Assembly (NCBI GenBank): GCA_050946375.1
Contig: JBMNUT010000003.1
Location: 186,001 to 250,000 of the forward strand
Direction of reading: 5' to 3'
Source: UBA1794 sp050946375
GTDB taxonomy: Bacteria > Bacteroidota > Bacteroidia > Bacteroidales > Bacteroidaceae
DNA: 64,000 bases
Positions 49,497 to 58,859 of this stretch are shown piece after piece. Within the stretch, counting starts at the first letter, position 1; each line of letters begins with the position of its first letter. The translations under genes were made by a program, and so were the position numbers. The notes under the pieces are model-generated. The model had not been told where the DNA came from, made no database searches, and saw nothing but the letters and a program-made list of their open reading frames with translations.

Positions 49497-50915
49497 TTAC
49501 CTCATCCATTTCCCTTTTTCCAAACGGATGAGGAAGATGCTGCCACGGAAGCAAAGCTCTATGCACATAGCGAGCCACACTCCCTTCAGACCAATGGAGG
49601 GTGCCAGCGAAGCCGCCAGCGTAAGCCGCACGGCCCAGATACTGAAAAAGTTCATCAGGCAAGGCACCAGCGTGTTTCCGGTGCCGACAAAGACGCCATA
49701 CGCAATGATAGAGGCTGCAAACATGGGCTCGGCAAACGCTTCGATGCGCAGGGCCATGACTCCCAAGGAGCGTATTTCTTCGACGGGAGTCATGATTCCG
49801 ATGATTTGCGGTGCGGCAATGTACATGATTGCTCCCATCAGTCCCATAACGATCATGCCGAGATAGACCGTAATGTGGGCGAAACGGAAAGTAAGCCGCT
49901 TCCGTCCGGCTCCCAGGCTTTGCCCCGTCAGAGTGGTGGCCGCATCGGCTATTCCATAGCCTGGCATGTAGCACAGACTTTCGGCGGTGATGGCAAACGA
50001 ATTGGCTGCAATGGCGAATACGCCCAGCGGCGCAATGATGACAGTGGTCATGATCTGTGCGCCGCAGATTACGGCGTGTTCCAAAGCCATGGGCAGGCTT
50101 ATTTTCGCAGCCTTCCGCAACATGTTTCGGGTAGGGCGGAAACTTCCTCGTGTGCCCAATAGCTTTAATTCCGAAGAACGCCGGTACAAATAAAACGTCA
50201 TGAGCCCCGCCGTCAGCAGTTCGGCAAGTGCTGTCCCTAAAATCGCACCTTCCACTCCCAGCCCCGCACCGGGAATTTTCCAGACGGAGCCGAGTATCTG
50301 AACATCCCGCGTAGGGAAAATCAGAAAGAAGTTGAAGATAATGTCCTCAACGCACATCAGAATGTTGAGAATGCTCGGTATATGCATGTTTCCGCTGCAG
50401 CGCAACATGCCGCCGGAGAGGAAGTTCAGCTGAAGCGTAGGGAGGAACAGGGCGAAAATGAGGAAGTAAAGCGATGCGTCGCGCCGGATGGCTTCGTCGC
50501 CGCCCAGCCAGACCGGCAGGACTCCGCTGATGGAGGCTCCGACGAGTGCCAGCAGGGCGCTGAAAAAGAATACGGCAACAAACGACTGGCGGAGTATGGA
50601 CCGCGCCGAATCGCTGTCGCCGGCTCCGATTGCATGCGCCACTTGCACGGTAAAACCGGTGGAAGCTGCGCCACACAGGCCCCCGAACAGCCAAGTGGTG
50701 GTAGACACCAGTCCGATAGAGGCGGAGGCGTTGGCACCCAGGCTGCCCACCATAGATGCATCGATGTACTGCATGGCTATGGAAGAGAACTGCGCCAGAA
50801 TGGCCGGTATACTGAGTTGTACGACCAGTTGCAGCTGTTGGCGGAAAGTGAGTGGCTGTTTTTGCCGGATGAGCAGCAGCAACTGTTCTGTTTTCTTAGA
50901 GTTTAGCATTCCCAT
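49497..50915 (-). CDS. MATE family efflux transporter
   Basis: A 472-residue inner-membrane exporter, Na+- or H+-driven. Twelve membrane helices in two halves, with QLVVQLSIPAILAQFSSIAM near residue 28, the MVGSLGANASASIGLVST turn after helix 1, GLGVEGAILGTALAELLTAG mid-protein and GQSLGAGRKRLTFRFAH in the second half. Substrate unknown. The start may be 50915 or the ATG at 50909. It is transcribed alone. Confidence 0.93.
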   Translation of the reverse strand: MGMLNSKKTEQLLLLIRQKQPLTFRQQLQLVVQLSIPAILAQFSSIAMQYIDASMVGSLGANASASIGLVSTTTWLFGGLCGAASTGFTVQVAHAIGAGDSDSARSILRQSFVAVFFFSALLALVGASISGVLPVWLGGDEAIRRDASLYFLIFALFLPTLQLNFLSGGMLRCSGNMHIPSILNILMCVEDIIFNFFLIFPTRDVQILGSVWKIPGAGLGVEGAILGTALAELLTAGLMTFYLYRRSSELKLLGTRGSFRPTRNMLRKAAKISLPMALEHAVICGAQIMTTVIIAPLGVFAIAANSFAITAESLCYMPGYGIADAATTLTGQSLGAGRKRLTFRFAHITVYLGMIVMGLMGAIMYIAAPQIIGIMTPVEEIRSLGVMALRIEAFAEPMFAASIIAYGVFVGTGNTLVPCLMNFFSIWAVRLTLAASLAPSIGLKGVWLAMCIELCFRGSIFLIRLEKGKWMR

Positions 50916-50936
50916 GTCGTGCGAATAAGATAGCTT

Positions 50937-50980
50937 CCTGTGCCTTTTCCGTTATAAAGCGTGACCCTTTTGGAGTGGTT
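50937..50980. repeat. possible two-unit 22-nt array upstream of the MATE gene
   Basis: Two 22-base steps carry CCTGTGCCTTTTCC and GTGACCCTTTTGG in the expected phase. Too diverged to be sure. Confidence 0.35.
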
Positions 50981-50989
50981 TTCGCGGCA

Positions 50990-50997
50990 CAAAAATA
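50990..50997 (-). promoter_or_regulatory. -7 box TATTTTTG upstream of the MATE gene
   Basis: TAnnTTTG match 75 bases before the MATE start; the weak repeat units fall in the leader. Confidence 0.5.
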
Positions 50998-51076
50998 AGA
51001 CAGTTGCGGGAGAAAGCGTGTACCTGAATTACGGTTTGATGTATGGGCCTTATGTTTTTTCGGAAAGAGGGCAGGT

Positions 51077-53161
51077 TCAGTCGAAGAAATTCCAAGAGAG
51101 ACCGAATTTCAGGATACTCGGATTGATCGGATAGTGCGGCGTCAGGAAATAGTTACCCGTACTTTGGTTCAGATGATACATCTGCACAAAGAATCGGGTC
51201 TGCTTCAGGTGGAAATTGATATATGCCGTCAATATGGGATATCCGCCTATGTCTACCTGGTCGTCGGGCGACTGAAGGTGGAATTGGCCTATGGCCGGTG
51301 TGTAGGCCGGAGCCTTGTATTTCGTAAAGTAGCGCACGTCTACGCCCAACTGCAGGCGGAGTACGCGTTTTGCCAGGTAGGCGTCAATATAAAGGTTATG
51401 GTAAAGCGACAAAGTGGGCAAGGGCAATTCGCTGCCGGTGGACTGCTGCCAGTTGACTTCGTTATCCAAATGGAGAATTCCCAGCTTGAAGTCCTGACGA
51501 AGCATGGCGTTCAGCACCTGTATGCCGCTGGAAGCCTGCTCAGGAACTGCATTTCCGTTGAGATAGGTATAGTTCTGTATGTTCTCCATGCCGAAGAGCA
51601 AGCGTGTCCGCCAGCGTTTGATGTTGATTTCCCCTTCCACGCGGGTGCGGAACTCCTTCTTCATGTTGTCGTTGTCCCAGCGGTAATGGTTGGAATGGTA
51701 GTGGCGCAGATAGAAAGCCGGGAGCTGGTTGCTGACTTTCCCCCGCGCGATGAAAGAAACCGTATCCTTCCACAGCCGGAAGTTCAGGTCCAGATTGCCT
51801 CGCACGTCAAATTGCCCGATGGCTTCCCCCAGCAGTCCTACCGAACCGATTACGTCGTAATGCAGAAAGTGCCCCTGCCGTTTGCTCAACTCACCGCCGA
51901 CGTAGACTTCGTTCTCCTTGTACGTGTCCATACCCGTGCCGGTCGAGTCGCGGGGCATTAGGCTTACGTTGCGGAACTCATGCTCGATGAAAGCGCGCAG
52001 GCTGGCTTTTGCATATTTGTTGAAGCCCTCGAGCAAAGAGATGGAGAAGGTGTTGCGTATGGAGAAGAAGTTTGTGCTGTCGGCGCTCATATTGTCCGAA
52101 CGGAGGTAGGTGTTCGGATAACTGAAGCTCGTGAGATTGGCCGAACGGTCATTGTTCGACTGGAAAGTATGCTTGTTCGTCTGGATGCGCATCGTGTGGG
52201 TAAACGATGTGACCGGTATGTATTCCTCGATGCGCATCGTGTCCTGCACGATGGAATCGGCTGAAGCCGTGTGAATCGTGTCGTGTGGGGTAATCGTTTC
52301 CTCCGTATGGTTGAATCCGATGTTGTAGGAGTGCGTGAAAAAGATATCGTGCAACCGGTTACGGTTCCAGGCACTTGCTCCTCCATCGTCGAACAAGACG
52401 GGCATTTCGGCGGCATCGAACTGGCGCGTGCCTTGCGCCATGGCTTCCGGATCGGTAATGTATCGGTCGTCGGTGATACCTCCGTTTTCCGACATCTTCA
52501 GGTAGTAATAGCCGTAGAGCACCTTAGCTTCGTAGCGGTCGCCCAGGTAGCTGGCAAAAAGTGAACCGTTGAATTGCGAATTGCTCTGGTTCTGATAGTA
52601 GCCGAGTGCGTACAGATAGTCTACCTTGAAGCCTACTGCGAACTCTTTCCCCGCGTTTCGGGAGAAATAGGCCTTGAAGCGTTTCTCGGAGTGCGAGCCG
52701 CTTCCGGCGAAAAAGTAGGATATATTGGTATAAGGGAGCTTCGAATTGGTAAAAGGGAAGTCGGCCGGGCCGGTATAGAAGAAGCTGTACGGGTCGAGCC
52801 AGTAGAGTTGGGAGAAAGTGGTCCGTTCGTTCCAGATGCGCGAGAGGCGCGGGCTGCCCAGATTGCCTAAGTGGTTGTAGTGCCCCGTAGGCCCTTCGTT
52901 GTGGTTCGTATTGGGAAAATTCAGGAAAGTAGTGTCGATTTCCGACGGGCGTACGGTGCCAAACCGGTCGTCCAGCTTCCATTGGTAAGGAGCCGGGTCT
53001 ATCTCGTCGGTATTGACCCATACGGAATCTTCAGGAATCTCCCCGTTTGGGAGTTCAGTCGTAGTGGTATAAGTGGGATCCATGTTCGTATTTCCCACTT
53101 GGGCGCATAAGACTGAAGGAAAAAGGGCCGACAGAAAAACGAGGAGCAGGTTCTTTTTCAT
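51077..53161 (-). CDS. putative outer-membrane porin (Porin_10 / PF14121 type)
   Basis: A 694-residue outer-membrane beta-barrel protein. The signal peptide is MKKNLLLVFLSALFPSVLCA. The mature region has LDDRFGTVRPSEIDTTFLNF, LYWLDPYSFFYTGPADFPF and long alternating strands, and ends in the aromatic strand KFGLSWNFFD, as in barrel proteins. The start at 53161 is chosen because a -7 box at 53170-53177 lies in the longer frame. The transcript would have almost no leader. Confidence 0.88.
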   Translation of the reverse strand: MKKNLLLVFLSALFPSVLCAQVGNTNMDPTYTTTTELPNGEIPEDSVWVNTDEIDPAPYQWKLDDRFGTVRPSEIDTTFLNFPNTNHNEGPTGHYNHLGNLGSPRLSRIWNERTTFSQLYWLDPYSFFYTGPADFPFTNSKLPYTNISYFFAGSGSHSEKRFKAYFSRNAGKEFAVGFKVDYLYALGYYQNQSNSQFNGSLFASYLGDRYEAKVLYGYYYLKMSENGGITDDRYITDPEAMAQGTRQFDAAEMPVLFDDGGASAWNRNRLHDIFFTHSYNIGFNHTEETITPHDTIHTASADSIVQDTMRIEEYIPVTSFTHTMRIQTNKHTFQSNNDRSANLTSFSYPNTYLRSDNMSADSTNFFSIRNTFSISLLEGFNKYAKASLRAFIEHEFRNVSLMPRDSTGTGMDTYKENEVYVGGELSKRQGHFLHYDVIGSVGLLGEAIGQFDVRGNLDLNFRLWKDTVSFIARGKVSNQLPAFYLRHYHSNHYRWDNDNMKKEFRTRVEGEINIKRWRTRLLFGMENIQNYTYLNGNAVPEQASSGIQVLNAMLRQDFKLGILHLDNEVNWQQSTGSELPLPTLSLYHNLYIDAYLAKRVLRLQLGVDVRYFTKYKAPAYTPAIGQFHLQSPDDQVDIGGYPILTAYINFHLKQTRFFVQMYHLNQSTGNYFLTPHYPINPSILKFGLSWNFFD

Positions 53162-53169
53162 AAGCCCCG

Positions 53170-53177
53170 CAAAGGTA
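53170..53177 (-). promoter_or_regulatory. -7 box TACCTTTG of the porin gene
   Basis: TAnnTTTG match only 8 bases from the ATG at 53161, so transcription would begin at or next to the start codon. Confidence 0.6.
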
Positions 53178-53289
53178 GAAAATAAAAATGAAAGCATAAG
53201 CAGAAACCGCCGAAAGATGAACGGAGAAGTGGAATGCCTCTTCTCGGAAGGGCGTAAAGCGGGGAGGAGGAGCTTTTTAGGGGCTTCTT

Positions 53290-53321
53290 TTTGGCCGCGG
53301 GATAGAAAAAACGTATTTTCG
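53290..53321 (+). promoter_or_regulatory. promoter of the small lipoprotein gene
   Basis: TTTG (53290-53293), a 20-base spacer, TATTTTCG (53314-53321, one base off the consensus), 33 bases before the ATG. Confidence 0.65.
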
Positions 53322-53354
53322 CACGGTCAGAACATCACATAAACAGAAAAAATC

Positions 53355-53831
53355 ATGGTAAAGTATTGTATGAAAACGAATTGGTTCCTTGCCCTTGTGT
53401 TGGCAACGGGGTTGCTTTGTGCTTGCAGCAAGGAGAAGAAAACGGAAGAAAGCAGTGAGCCTCAGACGGAAAGTGCCGAGGATATCGAGCGTTCCTATAA
53501 GGACCAGATAAAGGATGCCTTGCCTTCTTCGGAGGTTGTGGACAAGGCTGTCGAAGCCATCGACCACCTCGAAGTGGTAAAGGATCAGGATGAAATGAAA
53601 ATAGCCGTCGAAGGTCTGCGCCAGGATGTGGTCATTTTGCAGGATTTGCTGAAGAAGTATCGGGCTACCGGCGAGGAGAAATTCAAGCAGCAGGCCATGA
53701 CTATCGCCCTGAAGGCACGCGAGATTCAGAAAAAGATACGCGAGGCCGGCGTCGTACCGGAGGGGAAACAAATGACGGAGGCAGGCGATTTGTTTGGAGA
53801 GCTGGAGAAGGCTTGGGCAGAACTGCAGTGA
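53355..53831 (+). CDS. small predicted lipoprotein, helical
   Basis: A 158-residue lipoprotein. Signal NWFLALVLATGLLCAC, then SKEKKTEESSEPQTESAED (a charged linker). Residues about 45-155 are helical and rich in Glu, Lys and Asp, with no family I recognise. The start may be 53355 or the Met at 53370. Its stop overlaps the first unit of a 22-nt array, which forms its terminator. Confidence 0.82.
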   Translation: MVKYCMKTNWFLALVLATGLLCACSKEKKTEESSEPQTESAEDIERSYKDQIKDALPSSEVVDKAVEAIDHLEVVKDQDEMKIAVEGLRQDVVILQDLLKKYRATGEEKFKQQAMTIALKAREIQKKIREAGVVPEGKQMTEAGDLFGELEKAWAELQ

Positions 53832-53910
53832 CTTTTTCTTTTTTCCCTTGCCGCTTTTTTGTAAAAGTGCCTGCACTTTTTATCAATTTCCCTGCAGTAT
53901 TTTCTTTTTT
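53823..53910. repeat. 22-nt period array between the lipoprotein gene and paaK, four units
   Basis: Units begin at 53823, 53845, 53867 and 53889: CTGCAGTGACTTTTT, CCCTTGCCGCTTTTTT, GCCTGCACTTTTT and CCCTGCAGTATTTT. The first overlaps the lipoprotein stop codon (53829-53831). The last ends 4 bases before the paaK -7 box. Confidence 0.88.
53863..53881 (+). terminator. repeat-built hairpin after the lipoprotein gene
   Basis: AAAAGTGC (53863-53870) pairs with GCACTTTT (53873-53880), followed by one more T. A small but perfect stem. Confidence 0.55.
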
Positions 53911-53914
53911 TGGT

Positions 53915-53922
53915 TACCTTTG
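53915..53922 (+). promoter_or_regulatory. -7 box TACCTTTG of paaK-ACT
   Basis: TAnnTTTG match 60 bases before the paaK ATG. The -33 position falls in the repeat array. Confidence 0.6.
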
Positions 53923-53982
53923 TCGGGTGAACCCCTAATACTCATCGATTAAAAACATCAATCATTTAAAACCTGAATCCCC

Positions 53983-55281
53983 ATGATATGGAATGAGACC
54001 ATGGAGTGCATGGACCGCGAAACGCTGCGTAAAATACAAAGTGCACGCCTCAAGAAAATTGTAGACTATGTATATCACAACACGCCTTTCTACCGCAAAA
54101 AGATGCAGGAGATAGGCTTGACTCCCGAAGATATACAATCGATAGACGATATCTCCAAGCTCCCTTTCACCACGAAGTTCGACTTGCGCGACAATTATCC
54201 CTTCGGGCTGTGTGCAGTGCCTATGTCTGAGATTTGCCGCATCCATGCTTCTTCGGGAACGACCGGACGTCCTACCATTGTGGCCTATACCCGCAAGGAT
54301 TTGCGCGTATGGACGGAGTGCGTTTCCCGTAGCTTTTATGCTTACGGTGCTGGCAGTGGCGATATTTTCCAGGTGTCTTATGGCTACAGCCTCTTCACCG
54401 GCGGAATGGGCGCGCACCAGGGAGCGGAGAACATCAATGCCGCCGTTATCCCCATGTCGAGTGGAAACACGGCCAAACAGATACAACTGCTTCACGACCT
54501 GGGCGCAACGGCCATTTGCTGCACGCCGTCTTATGCGCTTCATCTGGCCGAGGCCATCGAGGAGTCACCTTATCCGCGCGAGGAATTCAAGCTGCGCATC
54601 GGAGCTTTCGGTGCCGAGCCGTGGACGGAAGGCATGCGCAAGGAGCTCGAAGAGAAGCTGGGCCTGAAGGCATACGACATCTACGGCCTGAGTGAAATAG
54701 CAGGGCCGGGCGTCGGATACGAATGCGAATGTCAGCACGGGACGCACCTGAACGAAGACCATTACTTCCCGGAAATCGTAGACCCCCAGACGCTTCAGCC
54801 GGTCGAGCCCGGGCAGACGGGCGAACTGGTCTTCACGCATCTCACCAAGGAAGGCATGCCGCTGATTCGCTACCGTACCAAGGACCTCACTGCGCTGCAT
54901 TATGAAAAGTGTGACTGCGGCAGGACTCTGGTCCGCATGGACCGCATTCTGGGACGGAGCGACGATATGCTCATCATCCGGGGTGTGAATGTCTTTCCGT
55001 CGCAAGTGGAGTCGGTTATTACGGAACTGCCCCAGTTCGAGCCGCATTACCTGCTCGTGGTGGACCGCGTGAACAATGCCGATACGATGGAATTGCGCGT
55101 GGAAGTCCGTCCCGAATATTATAGCGACGAAATCAATAAGCTGGTCGCTTTGAAGAATTTGCTGCATGCCCGTTTGCAAAGCGTGCTGGGGCTTTCGGTC
55201 AATGTCAAGCTCGTAGAGCCTAAATCCATCGAGCGCAGTACGGGAAAAGCCAAGCGGGTCATTGACAACCGCAAACTCTGA
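53983..55281 (+). CDS. paaK: phenylacetate-CoA ligase
   Basis: An adenylate-forming enzyme of 432 residues that activates aryl-acetic acids with ATP and CoA. Motifs: LPFTTKFDLRDNYPFGL, HASSGTTGRPTIVAYTRKDL, YGLSEIAGPGVGYECE, IRYRTKDLTAL, GRSDDMLIIRGVNVFPSQVE and a C-terminal Lys in RSTGKAKRV. In anaerobes such enzymes often act with indolepyruvate oxidoreductases in aromatic acid interconversion. The ACT gene follows 40 bases later in the same transcript. Confidence 0.95.
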   Translation: MIWNETMECMDRETLRKIQSARLKKIVDYVYHNTPFYRKKMQEIGLTPEDIQSIDDISKLPFTTKFDLRDNYPFGLCAVPMSEICRIHASSGTTGRPTIVAYTRKDLRVWTECVSRSFYAYGAGSGDIFQVSYGYSLFTGGMGAHQGAENINAAVIPMSSGNTAKQIQLLHDLGATAICCTPSYALHLAEAIEESPYPREEFKLRIGAFGAEPWTEGMRKELEEKLGLKAYDIYGLSEIAGPGVGYECECQHGTHLNEDHYFPEIVDPQTLQPVEPGQTGELVFTHLTKEGMPLIRYRTKDLTALHYEKCDCGRTLVRMDRILGRSDDMLIIRGVNVFPSQVESVITELPQFEPHYLLVVDRVNNADTMELRVEVRPEYYSDEINKLVALKNLLHARLQSVLGLSVNVKLVEPKSIERSTGKAKRVIDNRKL

Positions 55282-55321
55282 ATTTCATTAGACTCTCCTT
55301 CATTCTAAAAAACTGATTATT

Positions 55322-55747
55322 ATGGAAGCAAAACAATTGTCCATCTTTTTGGAAAATAAGACCGGACGCCTGACCGAAGTGACTCAGGTGTTGGCTCGCG
55401 AAGGGATTAACCTTTCAGCGTTGTGTATTGCCGAAAATGCCGATTTTGGCATATTGCGTGGTGTGGTTTCCGAGCCGGATCGGGCGTATCAGGTATTGAA
55501 AGAGAACCATTTCGCTGTCAGTATTACCAATGTCGTAGGCTTTTCTTGTCCGAACACCCCGGGCAGTCTGGCGCAAGTGCTTTCTTATTTGTCGGATGCT
55601 GGCGTCTTTATAGAATATATGTACTCCTTTGCCAACGGAGACAGTGCCAATGTGATTATCCGTCCTACGGATATGAAACAGTGCATCCAGGTCCTGCAGG
55701 AAAAGCGGGTCGAGTTGTTGGCGGCCAGCGACCTGTATAAGTTGTAA
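55322..55747 (+). CDS. tandem ACT-domain protein
   Basis: A 141-residue protein made of two ACT domains: residues about 4-68 (LSIFLENKTGRLTEVTQVLA) and about 72-138 (GFSCPNTPGSLAQVLSYLSD). Such domains bind amino acids. Paired with paaK, it probably senses an aromatic amino acid and modulates the ligase or its pathway. No enzymatic domain is present. A terminator follows. Confidence 0.92.
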   Translation: MEAKQLSIFLENKTGRLTEVTQVLAREGINLSALCIAENADFGILRGVVSEPDRAYQVLKENHFAVSITNVVGFSCPNTPGSLAQVLSYLSDAGVFIEYMYSFANGDSANVIIRPTDMKQCIQVLQEKRVELLAASDLYKL

Positions 55748-55788
55748 AGTACTTCGGCTGTTTCCGTCGGACGTAGCCTGAATCAGAA

Positions 55789-55830
55789 AGCCGCTCCTTA
55801 CCTTACGTGGGCAAGGAGCGGCTCTTTTTT
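55789..55830. terminator. terminator between the ACT gene and addB
   Basis: An 11-bp stem AGCCGCTCCTT (55789-55799) with AAGGAGCGGCT (55813-55823), followed by CTTTTTT; it lies between converging genes. Confidence 0.92.
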
Positions 55831-58822
55831 AGTTTTTCCCCGCATCGCCGAAGTGACAGAGCGAGCGGCAATCGCAATAGGTGCAAAGTGTTTTGTCGCG
55901 ACACGGGTAGAAAGGAACGGATGGATCGAAGATTTCCTTCAGCAACCCTCTCAGCCTTTCGCGGAATTCGGCTTCGTATTCTTTGGCAAAGTCCATCACC
56001 GGGACGGCTTTGCGGGGCTCGCCGATGCTGATTGCCGTAGAGTATCGGGGCGAAGTGGCCAGCCGTGGGTAAAACAGGGCGGGCCGTACAGGCTGGTTCC
56101 GGAGCTGCTTTTCGCTGTCCGGTGCATTGGCAATAGCGGCTTTCCTGCTGACTATGGCCGAATAGAAGAAGGCTTGGAAGGCATAGTAGGGGCGGTCTTT
56201 TCCCGAGACGAACAGTTCTTCTACGGAAGCCGCATTCTTTTGTCTCTTACTGCCGGTCTTGTAGTCCATAATACGCAGGTATTCTCCTTGTGGGGCGGGC
56301 GTTTCCGAGGCAATCTGGCGGTCGAGCCGGTCGATAGTGCCTCCTATCCGGAGCGGAAGGAGGAGCTTTCCGGGCAATTCGAGGCTTATATCTTCCAAAA
56401 CCGAGTGCTCGCAGGCTAAAACGGCAAAGGGTGTCCGCTGTTCGTCGTAGCGCAACAGGTTAATGATGAAAGTCTTTATCACATTCCGATAGAGGAGGTG
56501 CAGACCGTTGTAGTGCAGTTTCTCGCCTTTCTTCAGGTGAAACAGTTGACTGGCGAAGACGCGGTCCAGCAAAAGCTCCAGCTTTTCCTTATCTTCCAGA
56601 AAGGAATGAATACTGGTGCGACTCACGATTTTCCTAGAATCGGGCAGGATTTGGCTGTAAAGCAGCTGCGCGGCATAGTGAAAGAGCGTCCCGAGTTGTG
56701 CCGAGTCTATGCCGTCTGTCATGTCTTGCGGGGCGCGCAATCGCAAAACGTGCTGCAGATAGAACCGGAGCGGGCAGTCGATGTAGCTGTTGAGGGCCGA
56801 AGGTGAGAAGAAGGCTTTCGGGTTCTTTCGTACATCGAAGCGTTCCTGGAGAAGAAGGCATACTTGTTGCGCCTTTTCTACCCCGCTCAATTCGAAAGAA
56901 CAGGCGCTCTGTTGCGGAACCAGTGCGGCGCGCGACAGCAGACTGCTTTCTCCTTTTTCAGAGGTCAGAGAAGGATATTCCAGCAGGAACTGGAGCAAAA
57001 AGCGGGAAGCCTCGCGGGATACGGCGTTTTCCGAGAAGTCGTTGTAGAGAAAAGTCACGTCTTCCGCCCGTTGGAGCAGGCGGTAAAAATAATAGGCATA
57101 GACCGCGTCTTCGTATTCGGGAGTGGTCATTCCGAAAGCCTTGCGCAAATTGTACGGAATGAACGACGCCGAGCGGTTACTGCCCTTGGGCAAAAGTCCT
57201 TCGCCCAGCGAGAGTATGGCCAAGCGCTTGAAGTCCAGATTGCGCGTCTCGAGGATTCCCATGATTTGCAGACCTGCTGCCGGCTCGCCATGGAAGGGTA
57301 TGGAGAGCTGCTGCAGCAACTTGGCGAGGAGGGTGCAGAGGGTTTCGGGCTGAAGGTCCAGAACGCCTTCTTCCATCAGGTCGTCCACGTGGCGCAAAGT
57401 GGTGTAGGTTTTGAAAAGCGCCTCGTGGTATAACTGGTTGAACAGATTGTCTTTTTCGTCTTCGCTCTGGCGGTCGCGATAGGCTGCGGCAATGCTTCGG
57501 ATTGTGGCAAGCAGGTATTCCATGAGTTCCTTGCGGTCCGTATGCGGAGTGAAGAGCAGCGTCGAGGCTTCGTCGGCCTGCAATTCCTGCGGAGTCGGGA
57601 AGAGGCGCATGGATTGCTGCAGGCTTTCGGCCAGTTTGTTGCCCTGGTTGGAGAGAAGGGCGAAGCAACTGTGGCGCAATACGCGCACTGCTTTTTCCAG
57701 GCGGAAGCAGTCGCGTTGTGCATCGTAGCCGTGTATCTGCAGGTCGAGGAGCGTGCTGATGAAGTCGACGATGGGCGTCTGCCGAAGCGGGAATCCCATG
57801 GTTACGTTGATTTCCTGCACCGCAGTCGACAGGGAGTGGCATACGGGCATCAGCAAAGCCTCGTTGCAAAGGACGATGGCATTCTCCCGTTCCGGGCAGT
57901 CGGCGGGCAGGTTGGCGGTCCATTCGGCCATATACCGCGCCTGGGCATTCTCCGTTTGGGCCGAGAGGCAGCGTATCTTTTTGGGGTGCGACAGGCAGTC
58001 GAAAGCGTCGTCCTGCAAGGCTTGCGGAAAATCGGCCAGGTTGCGGCGGATGAATTCGCCGGCTTCGTGATAGGGATTATCCTTATAAAATCGGTCATAG
58101 TCCCAATAGAAGAGGGCTTTTCCCGTAGCTTGTGCCTGCCGGAAAAGGGTATGTTCCGACTTGTTCAGCACGTTGAATCCGACAAAAGCGTAGCAGTCGT
58201 AGTCGCCGAACCCGTCGTTTGCCGGTTTTTCCACTGCCTGCCGGTAGCGCATCCCTTCGTAGCCTGTGCCGGATTGGGCAAGTTCTTCGCGAAAACGGTG
58301 GTATATTTTGTCCAAGGCATTCCATAGTTTCATGAAACGCTCTTTCAGCTCTGTCTTGCGGTCGGGGCTGAAGTTGGCAAAAAAGAGGCGTATTGCTTCC
58401 ACTTGTTCTTCGGTCAGGAAATCGTTGGAGGGCGATATTTCGCGCAGTTCGCTCAGGTTTTGGAAAAGTTGGTCGGCATCGACGAGGTTTTTGTCCAGGT
58501 CGTCGAAGTCGGAGATGAGCAGTTCACCCCAGAAATAGAAGTCGTCGAGCGTCTCCAGACTGCCCGTCTCTTCGCAAAAGATGCGGTGCAGTTCGCACAC
58601 CATGCGTATGGGGTCGGCCGGAAGCAGCGAGGTTCTTTGCCCCATCAGCTCGCTGATGGTGAGGTAAGCGGGGGCCCATACGGGCTTATCGCTTAGCGGA
58701 GCGAGGCAATCGTTGAAGAACAAACCGGCGCGCTTATTGGGGAATACGACTGCCGTGCGGGAGAGATCGCCGGCGTGGCGGCGGTATAAATCACGAGCGA
58801 CGAGCGAAAGAAAACTTTCCAT
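55829..58822 (-). CDS. addB: AddB-like helicase/nuclease subunit (PD-(D/E)XK)
   Basis: A 997-residue partner of AddA in end-resection of double-strand breaks. The N-terminal inactive helicase region starts AVVFPNKRAGLFFNDCLAP. The C-terminal third has the RecB-type nuclease with DYKTGSKRQ (Asp and Lys), and the Fe-S cysteines in NSYIDCPLRFYLQ and LCTYCDCRSLC. The gene starts 37 bases after addA, and its stop abuts the ACT terminator. Function follows from the addA pairing. Confidence 0.9.
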   Translation of the reverse strand: MESFLSLVARDLYRRHAGDLSRTAVVFPNKRAGLFFNDCLAPLSDKPVWAPAYLTISELMGQRTSLLPADPIRMVCELHRIFCEETGSLETLDDFYFWGELLISDFDDLDKNLVDADQLFQNLSELREISPSNDFLTEEQVEAIRLFFANFSPDRKTELKERFMKLWNALDKIYHRFREELAQSGTGYEGMRYRQAVEKPANDGFGDYDCYAFVGFNVLNKSEHTLFRQAQATGKALFYWDYDRFYKDNPYHEAGEFIRRNLADFPQALQDDAFDCLSHPKKIRCLSAQTENAQARYMAEWTANLPADCPERENAIVLCNEALLMPVCHSLSTAVQEINVTMGFPLRQTPIVDFISTLLDLQIHGYDAQRDCFRLEKAVRVLRHSCFALLSNQGNKLAESLQQSMRLFPTPQELQADEASTLLFTPHTDRKELMEYLLATIRSIAAAYRDRQSEDEKDNLFNQLYHEALFKTYTTLRHVDDLMEEGVLDLQPETLCTLLAKLLQQLSIPFHGEPAAGLQIMGILETRNLDFKRLAILSLGEGLLPKGSNRSASFIPYNLRKAFGMTTPEYEDAVYAYYFYRLLQRAEDVTFLYNDFSENAVSREASRFLLQFLLEYPSLTSEKGESSLLSRAALVPQQSACSFELSGVEKAQQVCLLLQERFDVRKNPKAFFSPSALNSYIDCPLRFYLQHVLRLRAPQDMTDGIDSAQLGTLFHYAAQLLYSQILPDSRKIVSRTSIHSFLEDKEKLELLLDRVFASQLFHLKKGEKLHYNGLHLLYRNVIKTFIINLLRYDEQRTPFAVLACEHSVLEDISLELPGKLLLPLRIGGTIDRLDRQIASETPAPQGEYLRIMDYKTGSKRQKNAASVEELFVSGKDRPYYAFQAFFYSAIVSRKAAIANAPDSEKQLRNQPVRPALFYPRLATSPRYSTAISIGEPRKAVPVMDFAKEYEAEFRERLRGLLKEIFDPSVPFYPCRDKTLCTYCDCRSLCHFGDAGKN

Positions 58823-58859
58823 GCGGTGCTTGTTTTTAAGAGATAGGGGGGATTCGGAT

